The notes: generated by a model from the sequence alone, not told the origin. Counted from the stretch's first letter, positions 44,912 through 54,727 are shown. The stretch: DNA of 64,000 bases from Acidobacteriia bacterium UBA6623 (GCA_002433055.1 DJHJ01000039.1:46098-110097), one strand, 5' to 3'. Made by a program: numbers and translations.

Positions 44912-45289
44912 ATGGGTGCCGAGGCCAATAGCGAAGTAATCGCTCTTGTGAAAGATCTGTTTTTTTTAGCCAAAATCGGTGAAACTGCTAAACAAGTGGG
45001 TGCAAAAATCCGCTTTGCAGACTCCACAGAAGATCTAATCAGTTGTATTCAATCAAAGCCGAGGCTCATTGTGTTGGACTTGAACGCCGACGGCATTGAT
45101 CCCGTTCTAACCATTAAGAGTTTGAAAGAGACCACTGCATCTGTGGACCTACCCATAATTGGGTTTATCCAACACGAAATGTCCACATTAATCGACTCAG
45201 CTCTCCAGGCCGGTTGCGACCAGGTACTCTCCCGCAATGCCTTCACAAAACATCTTCCTAAAATCCTGACTGGAAAACCATGGCACTAG
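44912..45289 (+). CDS. Atypical response-regulator receiver domain
   Basis: 125 residues with the receiver alternation of beta strands and helices and no output domain. The phosphoacceptor position is in LIVLDLNADG (D56), but the acidic pair expected near residue 10 and the conserved Lys near residue 107 (LSRNAF) are not evident. It may be an unphosphorylated or pseudo-receiver. ATG 44912 is chosen; an upstream TTG at 44897 is possible. No kinase is adjacent. Confidence 0.7.
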   Translation: MGAEANSEVIALVKDLFFLAKIGETAKQVGAKIRFADSTEDLISCIQSKPRLIVLDLNADGIDPVLTIKSLKETTASVDLPIIGFIQHEMSTLIDSALQAGCDQVLSRNAFTKHLPKILTGKPWH

Positions 45290-45457
45290 GATGATTCCTT
45301 CAGCCCTTATTCCGAAAGAAAAGCTGTAAGCGTATCAAGCACAAACTCACTCACCTCCAACTGTGCTATCTTTTCAGTTCTCGCTTTTGGGATGCACCAG
45401 GAGAGGCCTGGAATGTTTTAGCTTTACCCTGCAGCCTCTTCCTGACGGAGTATTAAA

Positions 45458-46813
45458 TTGACACAAAGAGCACAGTGGGGTTCTCGCGTCGGTTTTATCC
45501 TAGCTGCTGCTGGCTCAGCGGTGGGATTAGGAAATATCTGGAAATTTCCCTATGAAACGGGGACTAATGGAGGTGGTGCTTTTGTCGCCGTGTATCTGAC
45601 ATGTGTCCTGTTGGTTGGTTTGCCAGTAATGATTGCAGAGATCTTGTTGGGTCGTTCAACCCAAAAATCCCCTGTGGGCGCCGTACGAGAACTGAGTAGC
45701 CCAAGAAGCCCTTGGCAAGCTTTCGGCTGGTTAGGAGTGGCTTCATCTTTTGTGATTTTGTCCTTCTACAGCATCGTAGCCGGTTGGTCTCTACACTACG
45801 CCTGGCTAGCACTAACAGGTGGAATTACTAACACTGATACATCTAGTCTTCAAAACATCTTCACAGAAGTTTTTGCCTCGCCAGGCATAAACCTTTTCTG
45901 GCACATCTTTTTTATAACCATAACTATGGCGATCGTACTGGGAGGGGTGGCGAAGGGTCTTGAACGCTGGGCTCGCATCTTAATGCCAGCTCTGTTCATT
46001 ATGCTCATAGCACTTTTGTTGAAGTCTTTTACCCTAGAAGGCTTTAGTGAAGGCATGAGCTTCGTCTTCGGTTTCCACAGCGAAAAACTGACGGCGGAAG
46101 GTGTTTTGGAAGCATTGGGACAAGCATTCTTTTCACTAAGTCTAGGTATGGGATCAATGGTGACTTACGGTAGTTACCTACGCAAACAAGATGACATTGT
46201 GTCGGCCTCGATAACAATTTCATTTCTCGATACGCTCATAGCAATCCTGGCGGCAGTAGTACTATTCCCAATCATCTTTACTTTTGGCTTAGAACCGTCT
46301 GCTGGACCTGGTCTTGTGTTCGTCAGTATCCCGGTTGCACTAAGTCAGATGACAGGCGGTGCATTATTTATTTCAATCTTCTTCGGGCTACTAGTATTCG
46401 CAGCTATAACCAGTGCAATATCTATGCTCGAGCCAACCTGTTCTTACTTTATGGACGAACACGGTTGGACACGTAAGCGCGCCACTCTAGTGGCTGGAAC
46501 ATTGGTGGGAATCTTCGGAATTCCTTCCGCGCTAAGCGGAAGCACTACGTTTTTCGGGCAAGACTTCGCAGCAATCTTCGGTAGAAATTGGTTCGACACC
46601 GCGGATTACTTAGCCACAAATTGGATGCTTCCTCTGGGTGGGTTAGGCATCTCCCTCTTTACCGCCTGGAAAATGAACGAAGCGATTCGCAAACACAACT
46701 TTTTGAGTGGCACCAAACTCGGTGTGTTCTACAGAGCTTGGGTACTCCTATTAAAACTGCTTGTTCCTATTGCAATTACCTTCATATTCCTACACGCAGT
46801 GGGAGTGGTTTGA
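45458..46813 (+). CDS. Neurotransmitter:sodium symporter (NSS) family transporter
   Basis: 451 residues with 11-12 membrane helices. TM1 has GSAVGLGNIWKFPYETGTNGGGAF, the unwound sodium and substrate site of LeuT-type transporters. The TTG start has GGAG eight bases upstream. Probably imports an amino acid or other small amine driven by sodium. Single-gene unit convergent with the PpiC gene. Confidence 0.94.
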   Translation: MTQRAQWGSRVGFILAAAGSAVGLGNIWKFPYETGTNGGGAFVAVYLTCVLLVGLPVMIAEILLGRSTQKSPVGAVRELSSPRSPWQAFGWLGVASSFVILSFYSIVAGWSLHYAWLALTGGITNTDTSSLQNIFTEVFASPGINLFWHIFFITITMAIVLGGVAKGLERWARILMPALFIMLIALLLKSFTLEGFSEGMSFVFGFHSEKLTAEGVLEALGQAFFSLSLGMGSMVTYGSYLRKQDDIVSASITISFLDTLIAILAAVVLFPIIFTFGLEPSAGPGLVFVSIPVALSQMTGGALFISIFFGLLVFAAITSAISMLEPTCSYFMDEHGWTRKRATLVAGTLVGIFGIPSALSGSTTFFGQDFAAIFGRNWFDTADYLATNWMLPLGGLGISLFTAWKMNEAIRKHNFLSGTKLGVFYRAWVLLLKLLVPIAITFIFLHAVGVV

Positions 46814-46965
46814 AGACCTTCAAAAGAGCAATTAGCTGCTTAGTCCGCAATTGTGTAACCGAGTCGAAAAGTCCAAGTGTGACACACGGGTTAGGTGATC
46901 ACCGAATACGATGCCAAAGAACTTGACTCCGCACCTTATCAGGAAAACTCACTTCAAGACAAACC

Positions 46966-48000
46966 CTAATTTAAAGAATCAAAATTGGATATGATGCGTT
47001 TCGCTATGTAGTTCGTCACATCCGCTTCGTTCCGTAGCATCTCCGAATAGGCGGTACGCAAAAGCTGATCTTTACGGTTTTTCAATGTCTCACGAATCGA
47101 CTGCTGGACTCTAGGGTCAGAAAATTCACGTTGTCCCGCTGGTGCCCGAGAGATCAAGCGGATGATACGTAGTTCCGAACCGGACCTGATGATAGGTGAG
47201 ATCTCACCTGGTGAAAGTGAAGCTACAACGCGACGTAGATTAAGGTCAGTTTCCTCGAGGAAAGACTGCGGAATGAACCCCAAATCACCTCCGTTACCAA
47301 TGGAACCTGGATCTTCAGAGTAATTTTTAGCAACTTCAGAAAAAGGCTGACCTTCACTCAGAAGCTCAAGTAGCATTTCTGCCTTTGCTCGAGCTGTTTC
47401 AAAATCTCGCGCATCGTCGTTACGATAATTTGGAATAGGCACTTCTGGGGTGGCAGTTATAAGAATTTGTGCCAGATGAATCTGCTGTTCGGCCAGGTGG
47501 AAGCTAGCTTTGTTTTTCTCATAGTAATCCCGTATTTCGCTTTCACTGACTGTCATCTTGGCAATAATTTCACTTGCCAATAGTTTGTCCACTAATATGT
47601 TTCTTCGAAATTCATCTCGCAATTCTTCGATGGTTATGTCTATTTTCTTGAGATGTTGTTTGAATTGATCGGCAGTCTTGTAAGAAGCGCGATAAGTGTT
47701 CAATCTTGCATCTATCTGATCATCTCTAGCCACAAGGCCACGTTTCGTAGCTCGCTGTAACATGATATATCTGTCGATCAACTCCCGTAATAACGTCAGC
47801 TGGAGCATCTGTGCCTGATTAGGCATAGTAGGCTGTGAGAGGTCAGGGATTTGGATTGCTATGTAATGCTTAAATTCTCTTTGGGTAATTCTATAACCAT
47901 TTACTTCTGCGACAATCCCCTGGTCGGAGTCATCAGCACACGAGGTGAGTCCAAGCAATCCAGCAACTACCAAGACGTAGATTAGTGCAGTTCTAACCAT
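46966..48000 (-). CDS. PpiC/SurA-like peptidyl-prolyl isomerase, predicted lipoprotein
   Basis: 344 residues from ATG 48000. Signal with lipobox GLTSC, a SurA-type N-terminal helical region (about 25-165), then one parvulin domain (about 175-285) with QIHLAQILI, AKNYSEDPGSIGNGGDLGFI and LSPGEISPIIRSG. It likely assists outer-membrane protein folding as a membrane-anchored chaperone, like PrsA or SurA. Confidence 0.88.
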   Translation of the reverse strand: MVRTALIYVLVVAGLLGLTSCADDSDQGIVAEVNGYRITQREFKHYIAIQIPDLSQPTMPNQAQMLQLTLLRELIDRYIMLQRATKRGLVARDDQIDARLNTYRASYKTADQFKQHLKKIDITIEELRDEFRRNILVDKLLASEIIAKMTVSESEIRDYYEKNKASFHLAEQQIHLAQILITATPEVPIPNYRNDDARDFETARAKAEMLLELLSEGQPFSEVAKNYSEDPGSIGNGGDLGFIPQSFLEETDLNLRRVVASLSPGEISPIIRSGSELRIIRLISRAPAGQREFSDPRVQQSIRETLKNRKDQLLRTAYSEMLRNEADVTNYIAKRIISNFDSLN

Positions 48001-48120
48001 TGCCAAAGGGAGCTCTTCCAATCGAAGAGTCACAACAAATCAACATTCTACAAGTCAGAAGCGTAAAGAAATCATGGGCCAGCATCGCTAGGTTGCATGG
48101 GTTCTGTGTGGCACGCCGGT

Positions 48121-48603
48121 TCAGCTCGACGCGACAGGTGAACCCGTTTCAGAAGTTTTGCTGTCTTCTGTGACAGTCTCCTCTTCCTGTTGCTGTTTCA
48201 TGCGTTCCTCTCGGCGTTTACGGCGTTCTTCTGCCCGTTTTTTAAGCTCTGCACCGAGAATCTCAATGAGAGCCATCTCAGCACCGTCACCCTTGCGAGG
48301 ACCCAGTCGAACAACTCTCGTATAACCACCCTTACGTTCTGCAAATCGTGGCGCTAGGGTGTCGAATAGTCTTTTCACCGCATCGGGTGTCTGCAGATAG
48401 GAAGCCGCCTGACGGCGAGAATGGAGGGTGTCACGCTTCCCCAGAGTAATCATCTTTTCTACGACTGGTTTGACCGCTTTAGCCTTTGTCACTGTGGTAA
48501 TTACGCGGTCTTCCAGTATGACACTCGTCGTCAATCCTCGTAATAACGCACGACGGGACGATGGATTGCGTTGAAGCTTAGTGCCGGCCTTACGATGCCT
48601 CAT
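48121..48603 (-). CDS. rplQ: 50S ribosomal protein L17 with C-terminal extension
   Basis: 160 residues. Residues 1-120 are typical L17 (MRHRKAGTKLQRNPSSRRAL, GGYTRVVRLGPRKGDGAEMA). The last 40 are a basic-then-acidic tail (RRKRREERMKQQ, EEETVTEDSKTSETGS). Last gene of the alpha operon, 17 bp after rpoA. Confidence 0.97.
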   Translation of the reverse strand: MRHRKAGTKLQRNPSSRRALLRGLTTSVILEDRVITTVTKAKAVKPVVEKMITLGKRDTLHSRRQAASYLQTPDAVKRLFDTLAPRFAERKGGYTRVVRLGPRKGDGAEMALIEILGAELKKRAEERRKRREERMKQQQEEETVTEDSKTSETGSPVASS

Positions 48604-48620
48604 GTAATTCTCCCGATCCT

Positions 48621-49637
48621 CTACAGTCCCATAGCATCTATTTCAGCGACCATAGTGCCGCTTGGTGGAACGAGTCGCCCTTGTTCATCAAAGCGCATCC
48701 CCAGTGCCAATCCCATAGAATCCAAAATTTCCCTGATCTCATTGAGGGATTTGCGCCCAAAGTTCTTGGTCTTGAGCATATCAGCCTCGCTACGGACAAC
48801 CAGATCGCCAATTGTTTGAATATTCGCATTCTTCAAACAGTTGTACGAACGGACACTGAGCTCCAATTCTTCCACTGATCTGTTGAGATGTTCATTAACC
48901 AGATCAGCCACACCATCCGTTGGAACCTCTTCCTGGATAGCCTCTTCTTCAAAGTTAATGAAAATTGTCATGTGATCCTTGATCAATTTCGCCGCAAACC
49001 CTATTGCATCCTGTGGTGCAATGGCTCCATTGGTCCAGACCTCGACTGTCAATTTATCGTAATCTGTCATCTGCCCTAGACGAGCAGCCTCAACTTCGTA
49101 GTTGACCTTACGCACCGGAGAATGAACTGAATCGATCGGTATGTAACCAAGCGCTAAATCATCATCAAAATTCTTCTCGGCACTAACATAACCCCGTCCC
49201 TGTTTAACACGCATCTCTACATCAAGAACGCCACCCTTGCCCACCGTGGCAATGTAGACTTCATTGTCAAGAATCTCGACATCAGAATCAGCCTCTATCT
49301 GCCCGCTGTGCACTTCGCCAGGCTCAGTAGCACGGAGACGTATCGTCCGCGCACCCTCACCATGAAGTTTTAAAGGGATTTGTTTGATGTTGAGAATAAT
49401 ATCAGTTGCATCTTCAACAACATTGGGAATTGCACTGAATTCGTGAGAAATGCCCTCTATTTTGACAGCTGTTACCGCTGCACCTTCAATCGAGCTGAGT
49501 AAAGCTCTGCGCAAAGAGTTGCCTATGGTACGCCCAAAGCCGCGCTCAAACGGCTGAGCTGTAAACACTCCATGCGTCGGAGAGAGTTCCTCTCCATCTG
49601 CTGCCAGTCTTTTGGGTTTCTGAAATCCTTTCCACAT
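48621..49637 (-). CDS. rpoA: RNA polymerase alpha subunit
   Basis: 338 residues. N-terminal assembly domain with RGFGRTIGNSLRRALLSSI and C-terminal domain with SVRSYNCLKNANIQTIGDLV and NFGRKSLNEI, which contacts DNA UP elements and activators. Between rpsD and rplQ as usual. Confidence 0.98.
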   Translation of the reverse strand: MWKGFQKPKRLAADGEELSPTHGVFTAQPFERGFGRTIGNSLRRALLSSIEGAAVTAVKIEGISHEFSAIPNVVEDATDIILNIKQIPLKLHGEGARTIRLRATEPGEVHSGQIEADSDVEILDNEVYIATVGKGGVLDVEMRVKQGRGYVSAEKNFDDDLALGYIPIDSVHSPVRKVNYEVEAARLGQMTDYDKLTVEVWTNGAIAPQDAIGFAAKLIKDHMTIFINFEEEAIQEEVPTDGVADLVNEHLNRSVEELELSVRSYNCLKNANIQTIGDLVVRSEADMLKTKNFGRKSLNEIREILDSMGLALGMRFDEQGRLVPPSGTMVAEIDAMGL

Positions 49638-49698
49638 ACGACCTACTTTCCGTTAATGCCGCCAGACGTTTCGCGTCGGCAGCCAAAGGCTGGATTCA

Positions 49699-50334
49699 CT
49701 ATCGAGAATACAGCTCGACGATCAACTGTTCGTTAATCGGGATCTGAACCAATTCATCGCGGCGAGGCATTCCCGTGACCTTGCCGCTGAGATTCTCTCG
49801 GTCTACCTCAATCCAACTCGGCACTAGTAAGTGCTCGGTTGATTCAAGAGCCATTGTCAGGCCGACATGTTTACGCGAGTTCTCTCGAACTGCGATCTGA
49901 TCACCAGGCTTAACCAAATAAGACGGTATATTCACCTTCCGTCCATTGACTTGAACATGACCGTGGCGCACCACTTGTCGCGCCTGCGCCCGGCTCGCTC
50001 CAAAGCCCATACGGAAAACCGCGTTGTCTAGCCGTCGTTCGAGTAGCGATAGTAGATTCTCACCAACTACCCCTTTCATCGTGACGGCCTTCTTGTAGTA
50101 ATTACGGAACTGTTGTTCCAGAATCCCGTAGATACGCCGGACCTTCTGTTTCTCTCTAAGCTGTAAGCCATATCCAATCAGACGCTTCGGACGACTTGTT
50201 TTGCCATGTTGACCGGGGAAGTAATTGCGCTTCTCAATGGCACAGGAGCTGCCATAACAACGCTCACCTTTGAGAAAGAGCTTCATCCCCTCTCGTCGGC
50301 ATAACCTACAAACTGGACCTCGATAACGTGCCAT
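49699..50334 (-). CDS. rpsD: 30S ribosomal protein S4
   Basis: 211 residues. The N-terminus has CRLCRREG...CYGSSC, a four-cysteine zinc-binding type S4. The S4 RNA-binding domain (ARQVVRHGHVQVNGRKVNIPSYLV) follows. S4 nucleates 16S rRNA folding and often autoregulates the alpha operon. Confidence 0.98.
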   Translation of the reverse strand: MARYRGPVCRLCRREGMKLFLKGERCYGSSCAIEKRNYFPGQHGKTSRPKRLIGYGLQLREKQKVRRIYGILEQQFRNYYKKAVTMKGVVGENLLSLLERRLDNAVFRMGFGASRAQARQVVRHGHVQVNGRKVNIPSYLVKPGDQIAVRENSRKHVGLTMALESTEHLLVPSWIEVDRENLSGKVTGMPRRDELVQIPINEQLIVELYSR

Positions 50335-50382
50335 GTTGCTTTCCTATTCTTCCCCTTCTCAGACCTTAAATATTTCTATACA

Positions 50383-50790
50383 TCAGACGCGTCTCTTTTT
50401 CGGTGGCCTACAGCCGTTGTGTGGGATGGGCGTCACATCCCGAATTAAACTGACCTCTAGTCCCGCCGCGGCAAGAGATCTAATGGCTGACTCACGCCCT
50501 CCACCAGGACCTTTCACGCGCACCGTTACCGAACGCAAACCGTGCTCCTTAGCAGCGTTCACAGCTTTAAGACAGGCTTGCTGCGCAGCGAACGGAGTGC
50601 CTTTCTGCGATCCTCTGAATCCTAATGAGCCCGAACTACTCCAGGAAATCACTCTACCATCTGGGTCACTGACAGTAATGATGGTGTTATTGAAAGTCGC
50701 TTTTATATGCACCACACCCACCGGAACCGACTTTTTAGTGCGAGTTTTGAAGCGTTTCTTCTTTCCACTCTTTGCTTTCACCTTGGCCAT
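50383..50790 (-). CDS. rpsK: 30S ribosomal protein S11
   Basis: 135 residues. GVVHIKATFNNTIITVSDPDG, SAGSLGFRGSQK-like region and the C-terminal DVTPIPHNGCRPPKKRRV are diagnostic. Platform protein of the 30S subunit. Confidence 0.98.
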   Translation of the reverse strand: MAKVKAKSGKKKRFKTRTKKSVPVGVVHIKATFNNTIITVSDPDGRVISWSSSGSLGFRGSQKGTPFAAQQACLKAVNAAKEHGLRSVTVRVKGPGGGRESAIRSLAAAGLEVSLIRDVTPIPHNGCRPPKKRRV

Positions 50791-50831
50791 AACTTCTCCT
50801 GGGGTTCTGAAAAATTGTTACCCTACCCAGC

Positions 50832-51215
50832 TCACTTCATTTTTATCTTTTGCTTATTAGCGACCGCGCCGCGGCGAGGCCCTTTGCGTGTCCTAGAATT
50901 GGTATGCGTTCTTTGACCACGCACCGGCAAGCTACGCCTATGACGCAAACCACGATAGCAGCCGATCTCCATCAGTCGGCGAATATTCATCGAAATTTCC
51001 TTGCGTAGATCACCCTCAACCTGACCCTCTTCTTCAAGGATTTTACGTAAGTTCGTAATTTCCTCGTCGTCGAGGTCCGCCATCTTCTTGCCGAAATCAA
51101 TTCCAGCCCTATATAGTAATGACCGCGCGCGAGTTCTGCCAACGCCGAATAAATACGTCAACGCAATTTCTGACCTCTTATCGTTCGGCAAATCAACGCC
51201 TTCAAAACGTGCCAT
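50832..51215 (-). CDS. rpsM: 30S ribosomal protein S13
   Basis: 127 residues. MARFEGVDLPNDKR, then GVGRTRARSLL and the C-terminal CYRGLRHRRSLPVRGQRTHTNSRTRKG-type basic tail. Head protein contacting the P-site tRNA and 50S subunit. 46 bp after rpmJ. Confidence 0.98.
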   Translation of the reverse strand: MARFEGVDLPNDKRSEIALTYLFGVGRTRARSLLYRAGIDFGKKMADLDDEEITNLRKILEEEGQVEGDLRKEISMNIRRLMEIGCYRGLRHRRSLPVRGQRTHTNSRTRKGPRRGAVANKQKIKMK

Positions 51216-51261
51216 CTATATCATCCTCCCAACCACCGGATTGCCAAGTCTATCGGCAGCT

Positions 51262-51375
51262 CTATCCTTGCCTCTGCTTGTGTTTTGGGTTTTCACAAAT
51301 AACCCGCAAGACACCCTTTCTGCGGATCACCTTACACTTATTACAGAGTTTCTTAACCGACGCTCGTACCTTCAT
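51262..51375 (-). CDS. rpmJ: 50S ribosomal protein L36
   Basis: 37 residues from ATG 51375 (MKVRASVKKLC). Zinc-binding C+ form with C11, C14, C27 and H32. The frame is open further upstream, but those residues are not part of L36. It follows map directly; infA, usual between the two, is absent. Confidence 0.97.
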   Translation of the reverse strand: MKVRASVKKLCNKCKVIRRKGVLRVICENPKHKQRQG

Positions 51376-51425
51376 CGTTCTACACCATTCACTCGTGAAT
51401 ACGTCTGCAAACAAACTTGCCTCAG

Positions 51426-52193
51426 CTACGCCGTCAGCACCCACGGCCCGTCTTCAGTAATAGCTACACAGTGCTCAAAATGAGCAGCATTAGCACCATC
51501 AGTGGTTACAGCCGTCCAACGATCGTCCAGCACTCGCGTATCTGGCTTTCCAGCTGCCACCATTGGCTCTATCGCTAACACCATCCCAGTTCGCAATCTC
51601 GGATTACTTAATCCTTGATCTACATAATTCGGCACACTCGGAGGCTCATGCAATTCAGTACCTATGCCATGACCTACAAACTCCCTAACTACCGAAAAGC
51701 CCTGTTCCTCCACATGCTTTTGCACTGTGCCACAAACATCAAAAAGGCGATGCCCTTCCATCATTTTCTCAATCGCCAGATCAAGCGACTCCTTAGTCAC
51801 ATCCATCAACCTCATTGTCTCGGAGCTGATCTTACCAACTGGAACCGTAGTTGCTGAATCTCCATAATAACCGTCTAGTCGCACACCAACATCAATTTTC
51901 ACTATGTCGCCTTCAGCTAATGTACGCTTCTTCGACGGCACTCCATGGACCACCTCTTCGTTGATTGAGGTACACAACACAGTAGGAAAACGTTTCCCTG
52001 CCGCTTGTACATAATAGCCCTTAAACGCCGCCTTTGCGCCAGCTGCTTTGATCTGTTTTTCCGCTACAAGCTCCAAATCATACGTTGTTATCCCTGGCTT
52101 CACTATCTCTCTCAACTCACCCAAAATGCGCCTCACCAACTGGCCTGCTGCGTACATTTTCTGGAGTTCAGATGGACTCTTTCTGATGATCAT
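51426..52193 (-). CDS. map: Methionine aminopeptidase, type I
   Basis: 255 residues. The five metal ligands are in DVGVRLDGYYGDS (two Asp), FVGHGIGTELHEPP (His), AIEPM (Glu) and HFEHCVAIT (Glu). It removes initiator methionine from nascent proteins. ATGA overlap with adk. Confidence 0.97.
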   Translation of the reverse strand: MIIRKSPSELQKMYAAGQLVRRILGELREIVKPGITTYDLELVAEKQIKAAGAKAAFKGYYVQAAGKRFPTVLCTSINEEVVHGVPSKKRTLAEGDIVKIDVGVRLDGYYGDSATTVPVGKISSETMRLMDVTKESLDLAIEKMMEGHRLFDVCGTVQKHVEEQGFSVVREFVGHGIGTELHEPPSVPNYVDQGLSNPRLRTGMVLAIEPMVAAGKPDTRVLDDRWTAVTTDGANAAHFEHCVAITEDGPWVLTA

Positions 52194-52876
52194 ATTCTGT
52201 CCAACAGTCCAAATATCGTCTCGAAGACCACTTCCTCTGCTTCCTCACCTTGGACAGCATGAATCATCTCGCCCTTATTGCGAAAAACCTCAAAGATCGG
52301 TCGTGTCTCCTCCTCGTACGCACGCAACCTCTCACCAATTACTTCCGCCCGATCATCTGTACGCACGACCAAACGAGCGTGACAGACGTCACAAACATCA
52401 GAAATCGCTGGCGGCTGTGAGTGGATGTTAAAGATAGCGCCGCACTTAGGACAAAGCCGTCGGCCTGTAATCCGCCTAATAAGCTCATTATAACCAATCT
52501 GGATCTCGATCACCGTCGTGCGATGCCCCAGTGACTGAAGCAATCGATCCACATGGCCTACTTGTCCCGCAGTGCGCGGATATCCATCCAGCAAAAACCC
52601 CCTCTCGCAATCTGGCTGTGCCAGTCGTGCGGTAGCCAACGCATTGACTAGTTCATCACCTATCAGCTTTCCAGCAGCAATCTTATTCTGCGCCTTCCTC
52701 CCTAACTCGGTCTCTCGATGCATTTCATCGCGAATCATGTCACCGGTCGAAACCTGAGGAATTCCACACCTAGCAGCTATCCTTCTAGCCTGAGTACCTT
52801 TTCCCGCACCAGGTGGACCGAAAATGATAATAGCCCCAATCCTATCTTCGGCAAGCCGGCTCATGTCCACTTTCAC
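52190..52876 (-). CDS. adk: Adenylate kinase
   Basis: 228 residues. P-loop FGPPGAGKGTQ, STGDMIRDE, LLDGYPRT. The long lid has CPKCG...CDVCH, a structural four-cysteine zinc site. GTG 52876 is used; an ATG four codons later is also possible. It interconverts ATP+AMP and 2 ADP. Lies between secY and map as in many phyla. Confidence 0.96.
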   Translation of the reverse strand: MKVDMSRLAEDRIGAIIIFGPPGAGKGTQARRIAARCGIPQVSTGDMIRDEMHRETELGRKAQNKIAAGKLIGDELVNALATARLAQPDCERGFLLDGYPRTAGQVGHVDRLLQSLGHRTTVIEIQIGYNELIRRITGRRLCPKCGAIFNIHSQPPAISDVCDVCHARLVVRTDDRAEVIGERLRAYEEETRPIFEVFRNKGEMIHAVQGEEAEEVVFETIFGLLDRI

Positions 52877-52904
52877 AGCGGTCTCGAAAACCTCCAGCCC
52901 ACCA

Positions 52905-54287
52905 CTAGGCGAAGGAACGTCGACCCCTAATCCTCCCCGTTTTAGGTGTAAAGCCTTCGTAGTGACGCATCACCAGTTGTGCCTCAATCTGATTGACCGT
53001 ATCCATCGCCACGCCCACTACAATCAAAAGTGCCGTACCCCCAAAGAAGAAATTAATATTTAAACCTTCAAGAAACCAGCGTGGAACGACCTGATCTGCC
53101 CAGTCGCCAATCAGTGGCAGATGATGAATGCGAACACCAGCGATCATGAAATCCGGAATCACTGAAATGATAGCCAGATATAAGCCACCGACCATGGTAA
53201 TCCTTGTCAGAATTTGATTAATGTGTTCAGCGGTCGGCTTGCCCGAACGGATACCCGGTACAAACCCTCCGTACTTACGCATATTGTCGGCCACCTCAGT
53301 TGGGTTGAAAATGATAGACACATAAAAGAAACAAAAGAAAACAATCAAGAAAACATAGAGTGCTTCATAGAGTGGCTCGCCATATGTAATCGGTGCCAAA
53401 ATATTCTGCAACAACTCGCTATTGGGAAACATTAGAGCTAGAGTCTGCGGAAAGGCCAACATCGAGGATGCAAATATTACGGGGATCACACCTCCGGAAT
53501 TCACCTTGAGTGGTAAATGTGTCTGCTGGCCGCCCATCATTTTGCGCCCGACGACCCGGCGAGCATACTGTACGGGAATGCGGCGCTCCCCTCGCTCCAC
53601 GAGAACAATGAAGGCCACAACGCCCACCATGAATGCCAAGATCATGACCAATTGCAGCATGCTCCACTGGCGTGTCACAAAAACATTGTCATAAAGATTC
53701 TGAATCGCACCCGGTAAGCCGACGACAATACCGGCAAAAATAATCAGAGACATGCCGTTACCAATCCCGCGTTCAGTGATTTGTTCGCCTAGCCACATAA
53801 TGAACGCAGTGCCTGTAGTCAATGTCAAAATCGTCATGAGCACAAAGGAAAACCCAGGCTCACTGAGCCCCTGTGCTTGTAGCATCGAGGCAATCGCCGA
53901 GGACTGAACGATGGCCAGAGCTATCGTTAAATAGCGAGTCCATTGAGTAATCTTCCGGCGACCTAACTCACCTTCTTTCTGCAGCTTCTCAAGCGTTGGA
54001 ATGACAATTGTCAACAACTGCAAAATAATCGAAGCGGTGATATAAGGCATGATGCCCAGTGCAAAAATTGTTAGCTGGCTCAACTGCCCACCCGAAAATA
54101 AGTCCATAAACCCCAATGCTGTTCCCGCAGCCTGATCGAACAGCTCCTGAAGTTGTTCCGTATCAACACCTGGTGTGGGAATATGACCGCCGATGCGGTA
54201 CACCGCCAACATTGACAAGGTAAACAGAATCCTGCGCCGAAGGTCCGGGATACGGAAAACATTCGTGATGGTTTCGACAATCTTCAT
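52905..54287 (-). CDS. secY: Protein translocase subunit SecY
   Basis: 460 residues, ten membrane helices. The plug region and TM motifs GLGLMPYI-like ALGIMPYITASIILQLL and the family C-terminus are present. Central pore of the Sec translocon. ATG overlaps the rplO stop as ATGA. Confidence 0.98.
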   Translation of the reverse strand: MKIVETITNVFRIPDLRRRILFTLSMLAVYRIGGHIPTPGVDTEQLQELFDQAAGTALGFMDLFSGGQLSQLTIFALGIMPYITASIILQLLTIVIPTLEKLQKEGELGRRKITQWTRYLTIALAIVQSSAIASMLQAQGLSEPGFSFVLMTILTLTTGTAFIMWLGEQITERGIGNGMSLIIFAGIVVGLPGAIQNLYDNVFVTRQWSMLQLVMILAFMVGVVAFIVLVERGERRIPVQYARRVVGRKMMGGQQTHLPLKVNSGGVIPVIFASSMLAFPQTLALMFPNSELLQNILAPITYGEPLYEALYVFLIVFFCFFYVSIIFNPTEVADNMRKYGGFVPGIRSGKPTAEHINQILTRITMVGGLYLAIISVIPDFMIAGVRIHHLPLIGDWADQVVPRWFLEGLNINFFFGGTALLIVVGVAMDTVNQIEAQLVMRHYEGFTPKTGRIRGRRSFA

Positions 54288-54727
54288 TCGGAGAGAACTT
54301 CTACCTTACCGCCAGCCTTCTCGATCTTATCCTTGGCCGACGCAGAAAACCGATGCGCTGCAACAGTAACCGCACGAGAGAGCTCGCCGCCACCCAGAAT
54401 CTTAAGACCGTCTCCTAGTTTTTTCACAACTCCAGTTTGTTGTAAAACAACCGGATTGAAGGTATCGCCTTCCAGTTGATCTAGTCGACCAACGTTTACG
54501 GCTGCAAACTCCTTACGGAAAGGGTTATGGAAGCCGCGTTTGGGAACACGCCGTATCAACGGCATCTGTCCACCTTCAAATCCACGCCGGCGACTATACC
54601 CAGTGCGAGATTTCTGACCCTTTTCACCACGTCCCGCGGTCTTACCCATTCCAGAACCGAAACCACGCCCCACTCGCTTCGAGCGATGATTCTGACCCTC
54701 GGGTGCACGTAAATCGCTAAGATTCAT
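54284..54727 (-). CDS. rplO: 50S ribosomal protein L15
   Basis: 147 residues. N-terminal MNLSDLRAPEG, the glycine/arginine-rich VGRGFGSGMGKTAGRGEKGQKSR stretch and FEGGQMPLIRRVPKRGF define L15. ATGA overlaps with rpmD and secY. Confidence 0.98.
   Translation of the reverse strand: MNLSDLRAPEGQNHRSKRVGRGFGSGMGKTAGRGEKGQKSRTGYSRRRGFEGGQMPLIRRVPKRGFHNPFRKEFAAVNVGRLDQLEGDTFNPVVLQQTGVVKKLGDGLKILGGGELSRAVTVAAHRFSASAKDKIEKAGGKVEVLSE

Noticed and set aside
44773..45027. Cys-rich 84-residue minus-strand frame
   Set aside because: It overlaps the receiver-domain gene over half its length, the cysteines have no regular spacing, and there is no start signal.
46888..46904. GGTGATCACC palindrome in the convergent gap between the NSS transporter and PpiC genes
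   Set aside because: A single ten-base palindrome between two converging genes is not in a promoter position and may occur by chance.
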